Shown here piece after piece: positions 1-8,631 of a DNA stretch of 64,000 nucleotides. A program made the translations under genes and the position numbers. The notes under the pieces are model-generated. The model was not told the origin of the DNA and made no database searches. It saw only the letters and a program-made list of their open reading frames with translations. The stretch is from Streptomyces sp. NBC_00510 (GTDB lineage Bacteria > Actinomycetota > Actinomycetes > Streptomycetales > Streptomycetaceae), in contig CP107851.1 of NCBI GenBank assembly GCA_036013505.1, positions 2,232,001-2,296,000 of the forward strand. Reading direction: 5' to 3'. Position 1 is the first letter of the stretch; each line of letters opens with the position of its first letter.

Positions 1-1005
1 GACGAGCGCACCGCCGCTTGGCGGCCCGGCGGGATCCTGCGCGTGGACGAGGAGATGAACGCGCTCGCCCTCACCACCGTGGCCAGGGCGCTGTTCTCCT
101 CGGACCTCGGCGCGGACGCCGTCACCGAGGTGCAGCGCTCCCTGCCCGTCGTCCTGGACGAGATCCCCCGCCGCTCCATGCTCCCCGACGCCCTGCTGCG
201 GCTGCCCACCCCCGCCAACCGGCGCTTCGACCGGGCCGTACGGCGTCTGCGCTCCGCGACCCGGCACGTGGTGGAGGCCGCCCGCGCCGACGGCACCGAC
301 CACGGCGACCTGCTCTCCGTCCTGCTGCTCACCGCGGACGAGGGGACCGGGGAGCGGCTGACCGACGACCAGGTCCACGACCAGCTGGTCAACATGCTCG
401 TCGCGGGCACCGAGACCACCGGCGCCACCCTGGCCTGGGTCTTCCACGAACTCGCCCGCGAGCCCGCGGTGGAGCACCGGCTCCACGAGGAGACGGACCG
501 GGTCCTCGGCGGGCGCCCGGCCGTCTTCGAGGACCTGCCCCGCCTCCCCCACACCCGGCGCGTCGTCCAGGAGGCCCTGCGCCGGTACGCGCCGTGGATC
601 ATCCTGCGGCTCTCCCCGGAGGAGGTGCTCCTCGGCGACGTCGGCGTCCCGGCGGGCGCGACGGTGCTGTTCAGCCCGTACGTCCTGCACCACCTGCCGG
701 AACTCCACCCCGACCCCCTCTCCTTCGACCCCGACCGCTGGCTGCCCGAACGCGCCGCGCGCCTGCCCAGGGCCGCGTCCATCCCCTTCGGCGCGGGCGG
801 CCGCCAGTGCCCGGGCAACGTCTTCGCCCTCACGCAGGCCGTCATCCAGGTCGCCACCGTCGCCGCCCGGTGGCGCCTGCGCCCGGCGGACGCCGGCCCG
901 CACGTGCGCGAACTCGCCCGCGGCGCGGTCGTCCACCCCACCGCGATGCCGATGCGGTGCGTGCCCCGCGAGGACGCCCTGGCGGAAACCCTCCCACTTC
1001 CGTAA
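1..1005 (+). CDS. Cytochrome P450, 5'-truncated by the window edge
   Basis: Heme monooxygenase; substrate unknown. The frame is open from base 1, and residues before the internal GTG at 43 already read like P450 helix sequence, so the true start lies outside the window. Three hallmark motifs are visible: the I-helix oxygen-activation motif AGTETTG (about 403-423), the K-helix ExxR as EALR (571-582) and the heme-binding loop FGAGGRQCPG with its cysteine ligand (787-816). About 334 residues are present of the usual 400-450, so only the N-terminal quarter or so is missing. No ferredoxin or biosynthetic partner can be seen downstream, where an unrelated membrane enzyme follows on the same strand. 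Confidence 0.93.
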   Translation, partial: DERTAAWRPGGILRVDEEMNALALTTVARALFSSDLGADAVTEVQRSLPVVLDEIPRRSMLPDALLRLPTPANRRFDRAVRRLRSATRHVVEAARADGTDHGDLLSVLLLTADEGTGERLTDDQVHDQLVNMLVAGTETTGATLAWVFHELAREPAVEHRLHEETDRVLGGRPAVFEDLPRLPHTRRVVQEALRRYAPWIILRLSPEEVLLGDVGVPAGATVLFSPYVLHHLPELHPDPLSFDPDRWLPERAARLPRAASIPFGAGGRQCPGNVFALTQAVIQVATVAARWRLRPADAGPHVRELARGAVVHPTAMPMRCVPREDALAETLPLP

Positions 1006-1157
1006 AGAGATCCCCATGCAATGGTCCCTTTTCCCCGGCGTACGGGAGATGGGTGAACCGGGGCGTGGGGCGAGCCGTACAGACTTGTCGGTGGCCCAAG
1101 CTCCTCCCGCGGGGGTCGCCCCCATCTGTGTGGCTCGCTTTTGGAAGGAACTTCGGG

Positions 1158-3050
1158 TTGTCGCTCTCCAGCGCTCATCAGCGACCGGTAACGGACCAGG
1201 CGGACACGACGGAGCAACCACCCCCGGGCGACGCGCCGGAGGAGGAGGCGGCCACGGAGGCACCCGAGCCCGAAGCCAAGCCCGAGCCCGGGCCCGAAGC
1301 GGAGGCGGCCACCCAGGCAGCCCCCGCCGACGCCGGCGGGACGGACGACGGGAAGGCCCATGAGGAGGACTCCGGCGAACCGGCTCCTGCCACGGGCAGC
1401 GCCCTCGCCCGGTGGCGGGAGCGGCATCCGGACGTCACCCGCGCCGTGTCGTGGAGCCTCACGGTCCTCGCCGCCGCCCTGGTGCTCTTCGCCTTCCTGA
1501 TGCCCGACCAGCTCCCCGAGCTGACCGCCTCCCGCTTCCTCCGCGTCCCGGCGGAGCCGATCCTGCTGGCCGCCCTGCTGCTCGTGCTGCCGCCCAGGCC
1601 CCGGCGCGTGGTGGCGGTCCTCAGCGGTGTCCTCCTCGCCCTGCTGGTCGTCCTCAACTGCGTGGACATGGGCTTCTACCAGACGCTGCGACGGCCGTTC
1701 TACCTGCTGTTCGACTGGTCCCTGTTCGCCGACGGGCTGTCGTTCCTCAAGGACACGGCCGGGGCGACGACCGCGTACGGCACCCTGGCCGGAGCCCTGC
1801 TCGCCGTCCTCGCGCTGGTCGTGCTGATGCCGCTGGCGATCGTGCGGCTCTCCAAGCTGATGGTGCGGCACTCCTCGGTGGCGCGCCGCAGCACCCTGGT
1901 GGCCGGCGTGGTCTGGATGACGTGCGCGACGCTCGGCCTCCAGGTCTCCGGGCTGAGCGTGGCCGCCAAGGACGCCGGCCAGCGGCTCCGGGGCCAGGTG
2001 GCCATGGTGCAGCAGGGACTGGCCGACCAGAAGGTGTTCGCCAAGGAGGTGGCCGACGACCGCTTCGCGAAGGTGCCGTCGGACCAGTTGCTGTCCGGAC
2101 TGCGGGGCAAGGACGTCATCTTCACGTTCATCGAGAGCTACGGCCGCGACGCGGTCGAGAACCCGGCGATGGCGCCGGACGTCGACGCGGTGCTCGGCAA
2201 GGGCACCCGGCAGCTCGCCGACGCGGGCTTCTCCGCCCGCAGCGGCTGGCTGACCTCGCCCGTCACCGGCGGGGGCAGCTGGCTCGCCCACACCACCTTC
2301 CTGTCCGGGCTGTGGGTCCCGGACCAGCAGCGCTACCGCTACGTCAGCTCCAGCGACCGGATGACCCTGACGAGTGCCTTCAAGCGCACCGGCGACTTCC
2401 GGACGGTCGGCATGATGCCCGGCGTCACGCGGGCCTGGCCGGAGAGCAAGTTCTTCGGCCTGGACCACGTCCACGACTCACGCACCATGGGCTACCAGGG
2501 GCCCAAGTTCGGCTGGTCGCCGGTGCCCGACCAGTACACCCTGTCGGCGTTCGAGCGCCTGGAGCACGGGAAGGCGTCGAACCAGCCGATGATGTCGGAG
2601 GTCATCCTGACCTCCAGCCACAACCCGTGGGCACCGCTCCCCCGCACGATCGGCTGGGACCAGGTCGGCGACGGCTCGGTCTACGACACCATCGTGAAGG
2701 AGGGCAAGGACCGCAAGGAGGTCTGGAAGGACCCCCGGCAGGTGCGGCAGGAGTACGGCAAGGCCATCCAGTACTCGCTGACCAACCTCATCGACTTCGT
2801 GACGAAGTACGGCAACGAGAACACCGTGCTGGTCTTCCTCGGCGACCACCAGCCGGTGTCGACGGTCGTCGGCCTCGACGCCAGCCGGGACGTTCCGGTC
2901 GCGATCGTCGCCCACGACCCCAAGGTGCTGGACCAGGTCTCCGACTGGGGCTGGAGCGACGGGCTGCAGCCCGAACACGACGCGCCCGTCTGGCGGATGG
3001 ACGCCTTCCGCGACCGCTTCCTGACCGCGTTCAGCTCCCCGCAGCCTTAG
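1158..3050 (+). CDS. Membrane-anchored sulfatase / phosphoglycerol-transferase-like protein
   Basis: Predicted alkaline-phosphatase-superfamily enzyme with an extracytoplasmic catalytic domain, of the type that modifies envelope glycerophosphate polymers or lipids; the substrate is inferred only from the family. The N-terminal ~85 residues are Glu/Pro/Ala-rich and cytoplasmic-looking. Several membrane helices follow (about residues 95-270), then a catalytic domain with a metal/nucleophile region FIESYGRD, HTTFLSGLW, HNPWAPLP and the metal-binding LGDHQP near the end. The start chosen is TTG 1158, because AAGGAA (1145-1150) sits 7 bases upstream. The same frame stays open back to base 18, but that part overlaps the P450 in another frame. 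A strong hairpin follows the stop. Confidence 0.82.
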   Translation: MSLSSAHQRPVTDQADTTEQPPPGDAPEEEAATEAPEPEAKPEPGPEAEAATQAAPADAGGTDDGKAHEEDSGEPAPATGSALARWRERHPDVTRAVSWSLTVLAAALVLFAFLMPDQLPELTASRFLRVPAEPILLAALLLVLPPRPRRVVAVLSGVLLALLVVLNCVDMGFYQTLRRPFYLLFDWSLFADGLSFLKDTAGATTAYGTLAGALLAVLALVVLMPLAIVRLSKLMVRHSSVARRSTLVAGVVWMTCATLGLQVSGLSVAAKDAGQRLRGQVAMVQQGLADQKVFAKEVADDRFAKVPSDQLLSGLRGKDVIFTFIESYGRDAVENPAMAPDVDAVLGKGTRQLADAGFSARSGWLTSPVTGGGSWLAHTTFLSGLWVPDQQRYRYVSSSDRMTLTSAFKRTGDFRTVGMMPGVTRAWPESKFFGLDHVHDSRTMGYQGPKFGWSPVPDQYTLSAFERLEHGKASNQPMMSEVILTSSHNPWAPLPRTIGWDQVGDGSVYDTIVKEGKDRKEVWKDPRQVRQEYGKAIQYSLTNLIDFVTKYGNENTVLVFLGDHQPVSTVVGLDASRDVPVAIVAHDPKVLDQVSDWGWSDGLQPEHDAPVWRMDAFRDRFLTAFSSPQP

Positions 3051-3109
3051 GGCCCTTTCCCGTCGCCCCCCGTACCGCCGGGGGGTGACGGGACCGTCGG
3101 AAAGGGGCC
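3051..3109 (+). terminator. Strong hairpin terminator
   Basis: A long stem begins at the base after the stop of the sulfatase-like gene. The inner arms CCCGTCGCCCCCC and GGGGGGTGACGGG pair with one G-T wobble around an 8-base loop. The outer arms GGCCCTTTC and GAAAGGGGCC extend the stem. It is probably an intrinsic terminator without a U-tract, as is common in Streptomyces. Confidence 0.75.
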
Positions 3110-3185
3110 GGGAAGCGGCCGGGAAAACCGGCTGCCCCACGATCACGGGACCTGATAGCGTCACCGTGCAGTGACGACCGAGGAG

Positions 3186-3251
3186 GTGAGACCCATCAAC
3201 GCTGTAACAGGCCGGGTACTCCCCTCCCGCACGGCTGCGCGGACCCTCTGA
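3186..3251 (+). CDS. Possible 21-codon leader ORF
   Basis: A very strong Shine-Dalgarno sequence, AGGAGGTGA (3181-3189), is followed by a short frame that ends at TGA 3249. The only canonical start is GTG 3186, which overlaps the SD itself. An ATC codon at 3195 has ideal spacing (8 bases). The encoded peptide would be about 18-21 residues and Arg-rich, with no recognised function. It lies about 50 bases before the alpha/beta hydrolase gene and could be a leader peptide or a decayed start. Confidence is low. Confidence 0.25.
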   Translation: MRPINAVTGRVLPSRTAARTL

Positions 3252-3300
3252 CGCAGGTGTCCCCGGGAGTGCCCGAAGGCATCCCGAAAGGCATCGAGCC

Positions 3301-4068
3301 ATGCGCTTCCTCTCGGAGACGACCGCGAACGGCGTCTCGGAACACCTCTTCGTCCTCGGCGACATCACCGGCGTGCTCTGGTCCCCCGCCGACGCGGACG
3401 GCGACCGCCCGCTGATCTTGCTGGCCCACGGCGGCGGCAGGGACAAGAAGGCCCCGGGCCTCCTGGCCCGCGCCCACCACCATGTGACGACCGGAGGCTT
3501 CGCGGTCGCCGCCATCGACGCGCCCGGGCACGGCGACCGCCCGCGGACCGCCGACGACGAGGCCGCCGCGGTACGCATCAGGGAGGCGATGGCCTCGGGC
3601 GGACCCGTCGCCCCGCTCATCGCGGCCCACAACGCGGCACTGGCCACCCGCGCCGTCCCGGAGTGGCGCACCACCCTGGACGCCCTGCAGGCCGACGGCC
3701 GTGTCGGCCCGGACGTCCCCGTCGGGTTCTGGGGCGTGTCGCTGGGCACCGCCGTCGGCGTACCGCTGGTGGCCGCCGAACCCCGGATCACCGCCGCCGT
3801 GTTCGGGCTGCTCGGTCACGAGTCCCTGACCGAGACGGCGGCCCGGATCACCGTCCCGGTCCGCTTCCTCCTGCAGTGGGACGACGAGCTGGTCCCGCGG
3901 TCGTCGTCGCTCGCCCTCTTCGACGCCTTCGCCTCCCGCGACAAGACGCTCCGCGCCAACCCGGGCCGGCACATGGAACTGCCGACGTCCGAGGTGGAGA
4001 GCGAACAGCGCTTCTTCGCCAGCCGTCTGGTCCGGGACCACCCCGGCGCGCGACAGGCACAGCACTGA
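3301..4068 (+). CDS. Alpha/beta hydrolase (dienelactone-hydrolase-like)
   Basis: Cytoplasmic 255-residue alpha/beta hydrolase with no signal peptide. The oxyanion-side motif LLAHGGG is near residue 40, the nucleophile elbow is GVSLG (about residue 145), a candidate acid is in QWDDELV (about 195) and the catalytic His is in GRHMELP (about 223). The substrate is unknown; the family cleaves esters, lactones or peptides. ATG 3301 follows a purine-rich GAAAGG. A second, unrelated alpha/beta hydrolase begins 57 bases after its stop, so the two may be cotranscribed. Confidence 0.85.
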   Translation: MRFLSETTANGVSEHLFVLGDITGVLWSPADADGDRPLILLAHGGGRDKKAPGLLARAHHHVTTGGFAVAAIDAPGHGDRPRTADDEAAAVRIREAMASGGPVAPLIAAHNAALATRAVPEWRTTLDALQADGRVGPDVPVGFWGVSLGTAVGVPLVAAEPRITAAVFGLLGHESLTETAARITVPVRFLLQWDDELVPRSSSLALFDAFASRDKTLRANPGRHMELPTSEVESEQRFFASRLVRDHPGARQAQH

Positions 4069-4125
4069 CCCTCCGGGCGCCCCGGTACCGCGCTTCTCTC
4101 AACACCGCAGAAAAGGATCTCCGCC

Positions 4126-4986
4126 ATGCCCGTTTTCCCCTCGTACGACGGCACCCAGCTCGCCTACCACGTCCTCGGCTCGGGCCGCCCGCTGGTCTGC
4201 CTGCCCGGCGGGCCGCAGGACTCCGTGTACCTCGGTGACCTCGGCGGCCTGTCCGCGCACCGGCAGCTGATCAGGCTGGACCTCCGGGGCACCGGTCTGT
4301 CCGGGATGCCGCGGGACATCGCCTCCTGCCGTTGCGACCGGCTCGTCGACGACGTCGAGGCCCTGCGCGAGCACCTCGGCCTCGACCGGATGGACGTGCT
4401 CGCGCACAGTGCGGGGGCCAACCTCGCCGCGCGGTACGCGGGCCGCCATCCGGACCGGGTCGGCAGCCTCGTCCTCGTCACGCCGAGCGTCCGGGCCGTC
4501 GGCCTCCCCATCACGGGCGGCCTCCGGCGCGAGACGGCCCTGCTGCGCCGGGACGAGCCGTGGTTCCCGGAGGCGTTCGCGGCCCTGGAGGCGATCGTGG
4601 CGGGCGAGGCCACCGCCGAGCGGTGGCAGGCCGTCGCGCCGTTCTCCTACGGCCGCTGGGACGAGCCGGCGCGGGCCCACCAGGCGGCGGAACGGGAGCA
4701 GATGCGCGACGAGGTCGTGTCCGCGTTCGGCGCCGAGGGCGCCTTCGACCCGGACGGCACCCGTGCCGCGCTCGCCGCTCTGGCGTCACCGGTCCTCCTG
4801 CTGGCCGGGCAGGTCGACCTCGGGGCGCCCCCGGCCACGGTCGCCGAGTTCGCCGCGCTGTTCCCGGACGCCGGGCTCGTCGTCCAGCCCGGGGCCGGGC
4901 ACTTCCCCTGGCTCGACGACGCCGGCCGCTTCGTGACGTCCGTCGCGGGGTTCCTGCGAGGTGAGGCCGTGCTCAGCGCCTCATGA
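4126..4986 (+). CDS. Alpha/beta hydrolase (proline-iminopeptidase-like fold)
   Basis: A 286-residue cytoplasmic hydrolase. Visible motifs are the HGxx-type loop CLPGGPQ, a nucleophile elbow AHSAG (Ala replaces the first Gly of GxSxG), the acid in AGQVDLG and the catalytic His in GAGHFPW. The family includes prolyl aminopeptidases and general esterases, and the substrate cannot be told. AAGGA (4113-4117) lies 8 bases before ATG 4126. It follows another hydrolase on the same strand, and its 3' end overlaps by 6 bases the 3' end of the convergent methyltransferase gene. Confidence 0.85.
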   Translation: MPVFPSYDGTQLAYHVLGSGRPLVCLPGGPQDSVYLGDLGGLSAHRQLIRLDLRGTGLSGMPRDIASCRCDRLVDDVEALREHLGLDRMDVLAHSAGANLAARYAGRHPDRVGSLVLVTPSVRAVGLPITGGLRRETALLRRDEPWFPEAFAALEAIVAGEATAERWQAVAPFSYGRWDEPARAHQAAEREQMRDEVVSAFGAEGAFDPDGTRAALAALASPVLLLAGQVDLGAPPATVAEFAALFPDAGLVVQPGAGHFPWLDDAGRFVTSVAGFLRGEAVLSAS

Positions 4987-5877
4987 CGTCCGGCGCCGGC
5001 CGGACGCCGACCGCAGGGCGCGGGCCAGGACCGGCGGGACGAGGTCCTTGGCCAGGCGGCGGGCGGCGGAGGCCCGTTCCCCGAACGGGGACGGGTACCC
5101 GTGGAGCGGCTCGTGGCGGGAGACCGGCAGAGCCGGGGACTTCGCCTTCGTGCCCCTGATGCGGATCAGGGGCACTCCCGCCACCTGGTCCACGGCGTGC
5201 CACAGGTCCTGGCGCGTCCTCAGCCACCGCAGCAGTTCCTCGCGGACCTGCTCCGGATCCCCCCAGGTGCCGTAGAGCTTGGTGCTCGTGACCACGACGG
5301 GCTTGAGCCCGACCGTCGCCACCGCCGCCCACACGGCGGCGGCGACACCCGGGCAGTGCTCGCTCCGGAAGTCGTCGAAGGCCGCGATGCCCTCGGGGAC
5401 GAGCAGCTCGCGCGCGGCCGCGATGTCGCCGGAGACGTGCTCGTACAGATGCGAGGCGTCGACGTGCACGAACCGGCAACTGCGGGCGCCGACGTGCGAG
5501 GTGATCACCGAGGTCGGGCCCTGCACCATGATGGGGAGCCGGTCGTGGAACGACAGGTAATTGGCCTCGAAAGCACGCCGGGTGAGTGTCCCGTACGCCT
5601 TGTTCATCTCGGCGCTGTTGGGATCGTCCACGGCCGGCGAATCCCACAGGTCGCACACCGTGAACCGCTCCCCCTCGCGGAGGTAGCGGCCCATGAAGAT
5701 GGCGCTCTTCCCCATGTAGGCGCCGAGTTCCAGCAGGTCACCTGGGCGTTCCCGGTCGTTCTGCCGCCGCAGGAACCAGTCGAAGAGCAATTGGTCCACC
5801 GGCCAGAACCAGCCTTCGACGTCCGCGAACCGCTGCGGCCGGGGAATTCCGTCCGCGGTTTCTCCCGAATGTGGCAT
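4981..5877 (-). CDS. Class I SAM-dependent methyltransferase
   Basis: A 298-residue protein with a Rossmann methyltransferase core. The SAM-binding motif I is LELGAYMGKSA (about residues 46-57), an acidic motif follows in VCDLWDSP, and VHVDASHLYEHV resembles the metal- and substrate-binding region of the Methyltransf_24 and macrocin-O-methyltransferase-like groups. The C-terminal ~60 residues are basic and extra to the core. The acceptor is unknown; small hydroxyls on secondary metabolites are one possibility. GGGAG lies 6 bases before the ATG. The gene is divergent from the ABC transporter, with 149 bases between the starts. Confidence 0.85.
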   Translation of the reverse strand: MPHSGETADGIPRPQRFADVEGWFWPVDQLLFDWFLRRQNDRERPGDLLELGAYMGKSAIFMGRYLREGERFTVCDLWDSPAVDDPNSAEMNKAYGTLTRRAFEANYLSFHDRLPIMVQGPTSVITSHVGARSCRFVHVDASHLYEHVSGDIAAARELLVPEGIAAFDDFRSEHCPGVAAAVWAAVATVGLKPVVVTSTKLYGTWGDPEQVREELLRWLRTRQDLWHAVDQVAGVPLIRIRGTKAKSPALPVSRHEPLHGYPSPFGERASAARRLAKDLVPPVLARALRSASGRRRTS

Positions 5878-5989
5878 GAACTGCTCCCTGGAGAGGTGCT
5901 CCGCCGAACTGATCGTGAGGATATCGATCTCCCGCCGGTATCGTGGGACGCCGCCTCGCGCCGCCGCCCTGCCCGCCGTCGGATATTCC

Positions 5990-6020
5990 TTGACCTCAAG
6001 GCCGGTCGAGGTTCTACGGT
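5990..6020 (+). promoter_or_regulatory. MerR-type promoter with 19-bp spacer (ABC transporter)
   Basis: TTGACC (5990-5995) and TACGGT (6015-6020) are separated by exactly 19 bp. The spacer carries a dyad, ACCTC-N10-GAGGT. Stretched 19-bp spacers with an internal dyad are the signature of promoters activated by MerR-family proteins. The expected transcription start falls at or next to ATG 6027, so the ABC transporter mRNA may be leaderless. Confidence 0.7.
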
Positions 6021-6026
6021 CCTTCC

Positions 6027-7913
6027 ATGAGCATGGAGACCACCGCCTGGACCCAGCTGCACAGCGTCATGAACGCCACGCAGGACCGACGCCCCCTGGC
6101 CCGCGACACCCTGCGCCGCGTCGGCGCCTTCGCCCGGCCCCACCGGCGCCGCATCACCCAGTTCGTCCTGCTGAGCACCGTGACCGCGCTGCTCGCCGTG
6201 GCGACCCCGGTCCTCGCCGGCTGGATCGTCGAGGCCATCGTCTCCGGCGGCGACCCCCGGCGGGTCACCACGCTGGCCTTGCTGATCGCCGTGATCGCCC
6301 TGGCCGAGGCGGGCCTCGGGCTGCTGAACCGCTGGCTGTCCGCGAACCTCGGCGAGGGCCTCATCCTCGACCTGCGCACCGCCGTTTTCGACCACGTCCA
6401 GCGCATGCCCGTCGCCTTCTTCACGCGGACCCGCACCGGCGCCCTGGTCAGCCGTCTCAACAACGACGTGATCGGCGCCCAGCGCGCGTTCAGCAACACG
6501 CTCTCCGGCGTCGTCGGCAACCTCGTCACCCTCCTGCTGACCCTGGGCGTCATGCTCACCCTGTCCTGGCAGATCACCCTGCTCGCCCTCGTCCTCCTCC
6601 CGGTCTTCGTCGTCCCGGCGCGCCGCATGGGCACCCGCATGGCCCGCCTCCAGCGCGAGGCCGCGGCCCACAACGCCGCCATGGGCACCCAGATGACCGA
6701 GCGCTTCTCGGCACCCGGCGCCACCCTGGTGAAGCTCTTCGGCCGGCCCGCCGACGAGTCGGCCCGCTTCGCCGAACGCGCCCGCCGGGTACGGGACATC
6801 GGCGTACGGACCGCCATGGCGCAGTCGGCGTTCATCACGGCCCTCACCCTCGTCTCCGCCCTCGCGCTGGCGCTCGTCTACGGCCTGGGCGGCCACTTCG
6901 CGCTCACCGGCGCCCTCGACGCCGGCTCCGTGGTCACCCTCGCCCTCCTCCTCACCCGCCTCTACGCGCCCCTGACCGCGCTCGCGGGCGCCCGCGTCGA
7001 CATCATGAGCGCCCTGGTCAGCTTCGAGCGGGTCTTCGAGGTCCTCGACCTGCGGCCCCTCATCACCGACCGCCCCGACGCCCGCCCGGTGCCCTCCGGG
7101 CCGGTCTCCGTCGAGTTCGAGGACGTCCGCTTCGGCTACCCGTCCGCCGACAAGGTGTCGCTGGCCTCACTGGAGGAGGTCGCGGTCCTGGACACCCGAG
7201 CCGGCGGCGAGGTCCTCCACGGGATCTCCTTCCGCGCCGAACCCGGCCACACCGTCGCGCTCGTCGGCTCGTCCGGCGCCGGGAAGTCGACCATCGCGCA
7301 GCTGCTGCCCCGCCTCTACGACGCCGACGGGGGCGCCGTCCGCGTCGGCGGCACCGACGTCCGCGACCTGACGGCCGCCTCCCTGCGCGCCACGGTCGGC
7401 ATGGTCACCCAGGACGGCCACCTCTTCCACGACACCATCCGCGCCAACCTCCTGCTCGCCCGGCCCGACGCCACCGACGACGACCTGCGCGACGTCCTGC
7501 GCCGCGCCCGTCTCGACCGGCTGGTCACCGAGCTCCCCGACGGCCTCGACACCGTCGTCGGCGAACGCGGCTACCGCCTCTCCGGCGGTGAACGCCAGCG
7601 CATGACCATCGCCCGGCTGCTCCTGGCCGGCCAGCGCGTGGTCATCCTCGACGAGGCCACGGCCCACCTCGACAGCACCTCCGAGGCCGCCGTCCAGGAA
7701 GCCCTCGCCGAGGCCCTCGCCGACCGCACCGCCGTCGTCATCGCCCACCGCCTCTCCACGGTGCGCGCCGCCGACCTCATCCTCGTCGTCGAGGACGGCC
7801 GCATCGTCGAGCGCGGCACCCACACCGAACTCCTGGCGGCCGACGGCCGGTACGCGGAGCTGTACCGCACGCAGTTCCGCGAGGAGGGCCTCCTGCCGGA
7901 CACGGTGCGCTGA
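6027..7913 (+). CDS. ABC transporter, fused permease-ATPase (multidrug-exporter type)
   Basis: A 628-residue half-transporter of the ABCB/MsbA type, expected to dimerise and export hydrophobic compounds. Six membrane helices occupy about residues 45-330. The nucleotide-binding domain has Walker A GSSGAGKST, Q-loop TQDGHLF, signature LSGGERQRM, Walker B VVILDEATAHLD and the H-loop AHRLST. A ~20-residue insertion precedes the first strand of the ATPase domain, near 7155-7215. No SD precedes ATG 6027, which agrees with leaderless expression from the MerR-type promoter just upstream. The regulator is not adjacent; a MerR-family protein is encoded at 22.1 kb but its dyad spacing differs. Confidence 0.95.
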   Translation: MSMETTAWTQLHSVMNATQDRRPLARDTLRRVGAFARPHRRRITQFVLLSTVTALLAVATPVLAGWIVEAIVSGGDPRRVTTLALLIAVIALAEAGLGLLNRWLSANLGEGLILDLRTAVFDHVQRMPVAFFTRTRTGALVSRLNNDVIGAQRAFSNTLSGVVGNLVTLLLTLGVMLTLSWQITLLALVLLPVFVVPARRMGTRMARLQREAAAHNAAMGTQMTERFSAPGATLVKLFGRPADESARFAERARRVRDIGVRTAMAQSAFITALTLVSALALALVYGLGGHFALTGALDAGSVVTLALLLTRLYAPLTALAGARVDIMSALVSFERVFEVLDLRPLITDRPDARPVPSGPVSVEFEDVRFGYPSADKVSLASLEEVAVLDTRAGGEVLHGISFRAEPGHTVALVGSSGAGKSTIAQLLPRLYDADGGAVRVGGTDVRDLTAASLRATVGMVTQDGHLFHDTIRANLLLARPDATDDDLRDVLRRARLDRLVTELPDGLDTVVGERGYRLSGGERQRMTIARLLLAGQRVVILDEATAHLDSTSEAAVQEALAEALADRTAVVIAHRLSTVRAADLILVVEDGRIVERGTHTELLAADGRYAELYRTQFREEGLLPDTVR

Positions 7914-8021
7914 CGTGCGGCGGACGGACCCGCTTCGACCCCCGGCGCTACCGGGTCCGAGGCGCCTGGGATTCGAACAGACCGGACGTTGCCGCAGGGC
8001 CCCGGATGATGACGTAGGGCG

Positions 8022-8390
8022 TCAGATCGCCTGCGTTGACGGCTCGTTGTCACACGCCGGCGGGCTGTCCGGTCTCCGTAGGCGCAGGCTGTATGACAGT
8101 GCGGTCTGCGCCGGCACGGGTTGATCACCCGTGCCGGCGGTGGCCATCGGCCCGGCGTGAAACGGGCCCGGCGCACCCGAAGCGCCCGTCCCAGCGGTGG
8201 AGGCGGGCGCTTTGCGCACGTCAGAACGCCCGCCCCGGAAGGGTGGGGGCTGGCGTTCGCTCGGAGCCGTCATGCGACGGCGGCCGCCACGGCTTGGTCC
8301 GTCCGGCGCGGATGCCGACGACACACCGACGACCGTCAGGCCGGTGACCATGCCGAGGACGGCCAGGGCCGAGGTCCCGATGCTGCTCAC
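8022..8390 (-). CDS. Possible small exported or membrane protein
   Basis: GTG 8390 is preceded at 7 bases by AGGAG (8398-8402). The first ~28 residues read like a signal or anchor segment, IGTSALAVLGMVTGLTVVGV followed by SSASA. The remaining ~95 residues are Pro/Gly/Arg-rich and not recognisable. A perfect 12-bp hairpin lies inside the 3' part of the frame, so the real gene may end earlier in another frame or be decayed. The start region is credible; the end is not certain. Confidence 0.35.
   Translation of the reverse strand: MSSIGTSALAVLGMVTGLTVVGVSSASAPDGPSRGGRRRMTAPSERQPPPFRGGRSDVRKAPASTAGTGASGAPGPFHAGPMATAGTGDQPVPAQTALSYSLRLRRPDSPPACDNEPSTQAI
8109..8139. terminator. Perfect 12-bp hairpin
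   Basis: CGCCGGCACGGG (8109-8120) and CCCGTGCCGGCG (8128-8139) pair perfectly around the 7-base loop TTGATCA. It is symmetrical, so it could end transcription on either strand: from the ABC transporter or from the small minus-strand frame. Confidence 0.5.
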
Positions 8391-8631
8391 TCGCCCGCTC
8401 CTGCGGGCTCGCTGTCGCGGTCCGGGCACATCCGCCGCAGGCGCCGGTTGGCCAGGCAGGCCCGGCCGGGCCGGGACACCAGGCCGGGCGATCACCCGGT
8501 CGGCTACCAAATGTGCGATTCGTGCTACGTAGAGTCATTCTTGCTGTGGGCTCGCCGCTGTCTCGACAGCTCTTCTCTCCTGGTGGGCGGCGTCTGCCGC
8601 GCGTTGCGGGCCCCCTTGCGGAGGTGACGTG

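Noticed and set aside
18..1157. Upstream extension of the sulfatase-like frame
   Set aside because: This part is Arg/Pro-rich and overlaps the P450, whose motifs are certain; a better start with SD is at 1158.
7967..7980. GGGATTCGAAC, like a tRNA T-arm on the minus strand
   Set aside because: The flanking bases do not form a T-stem, and no anticodon or acceptor stem could be folded nearby.
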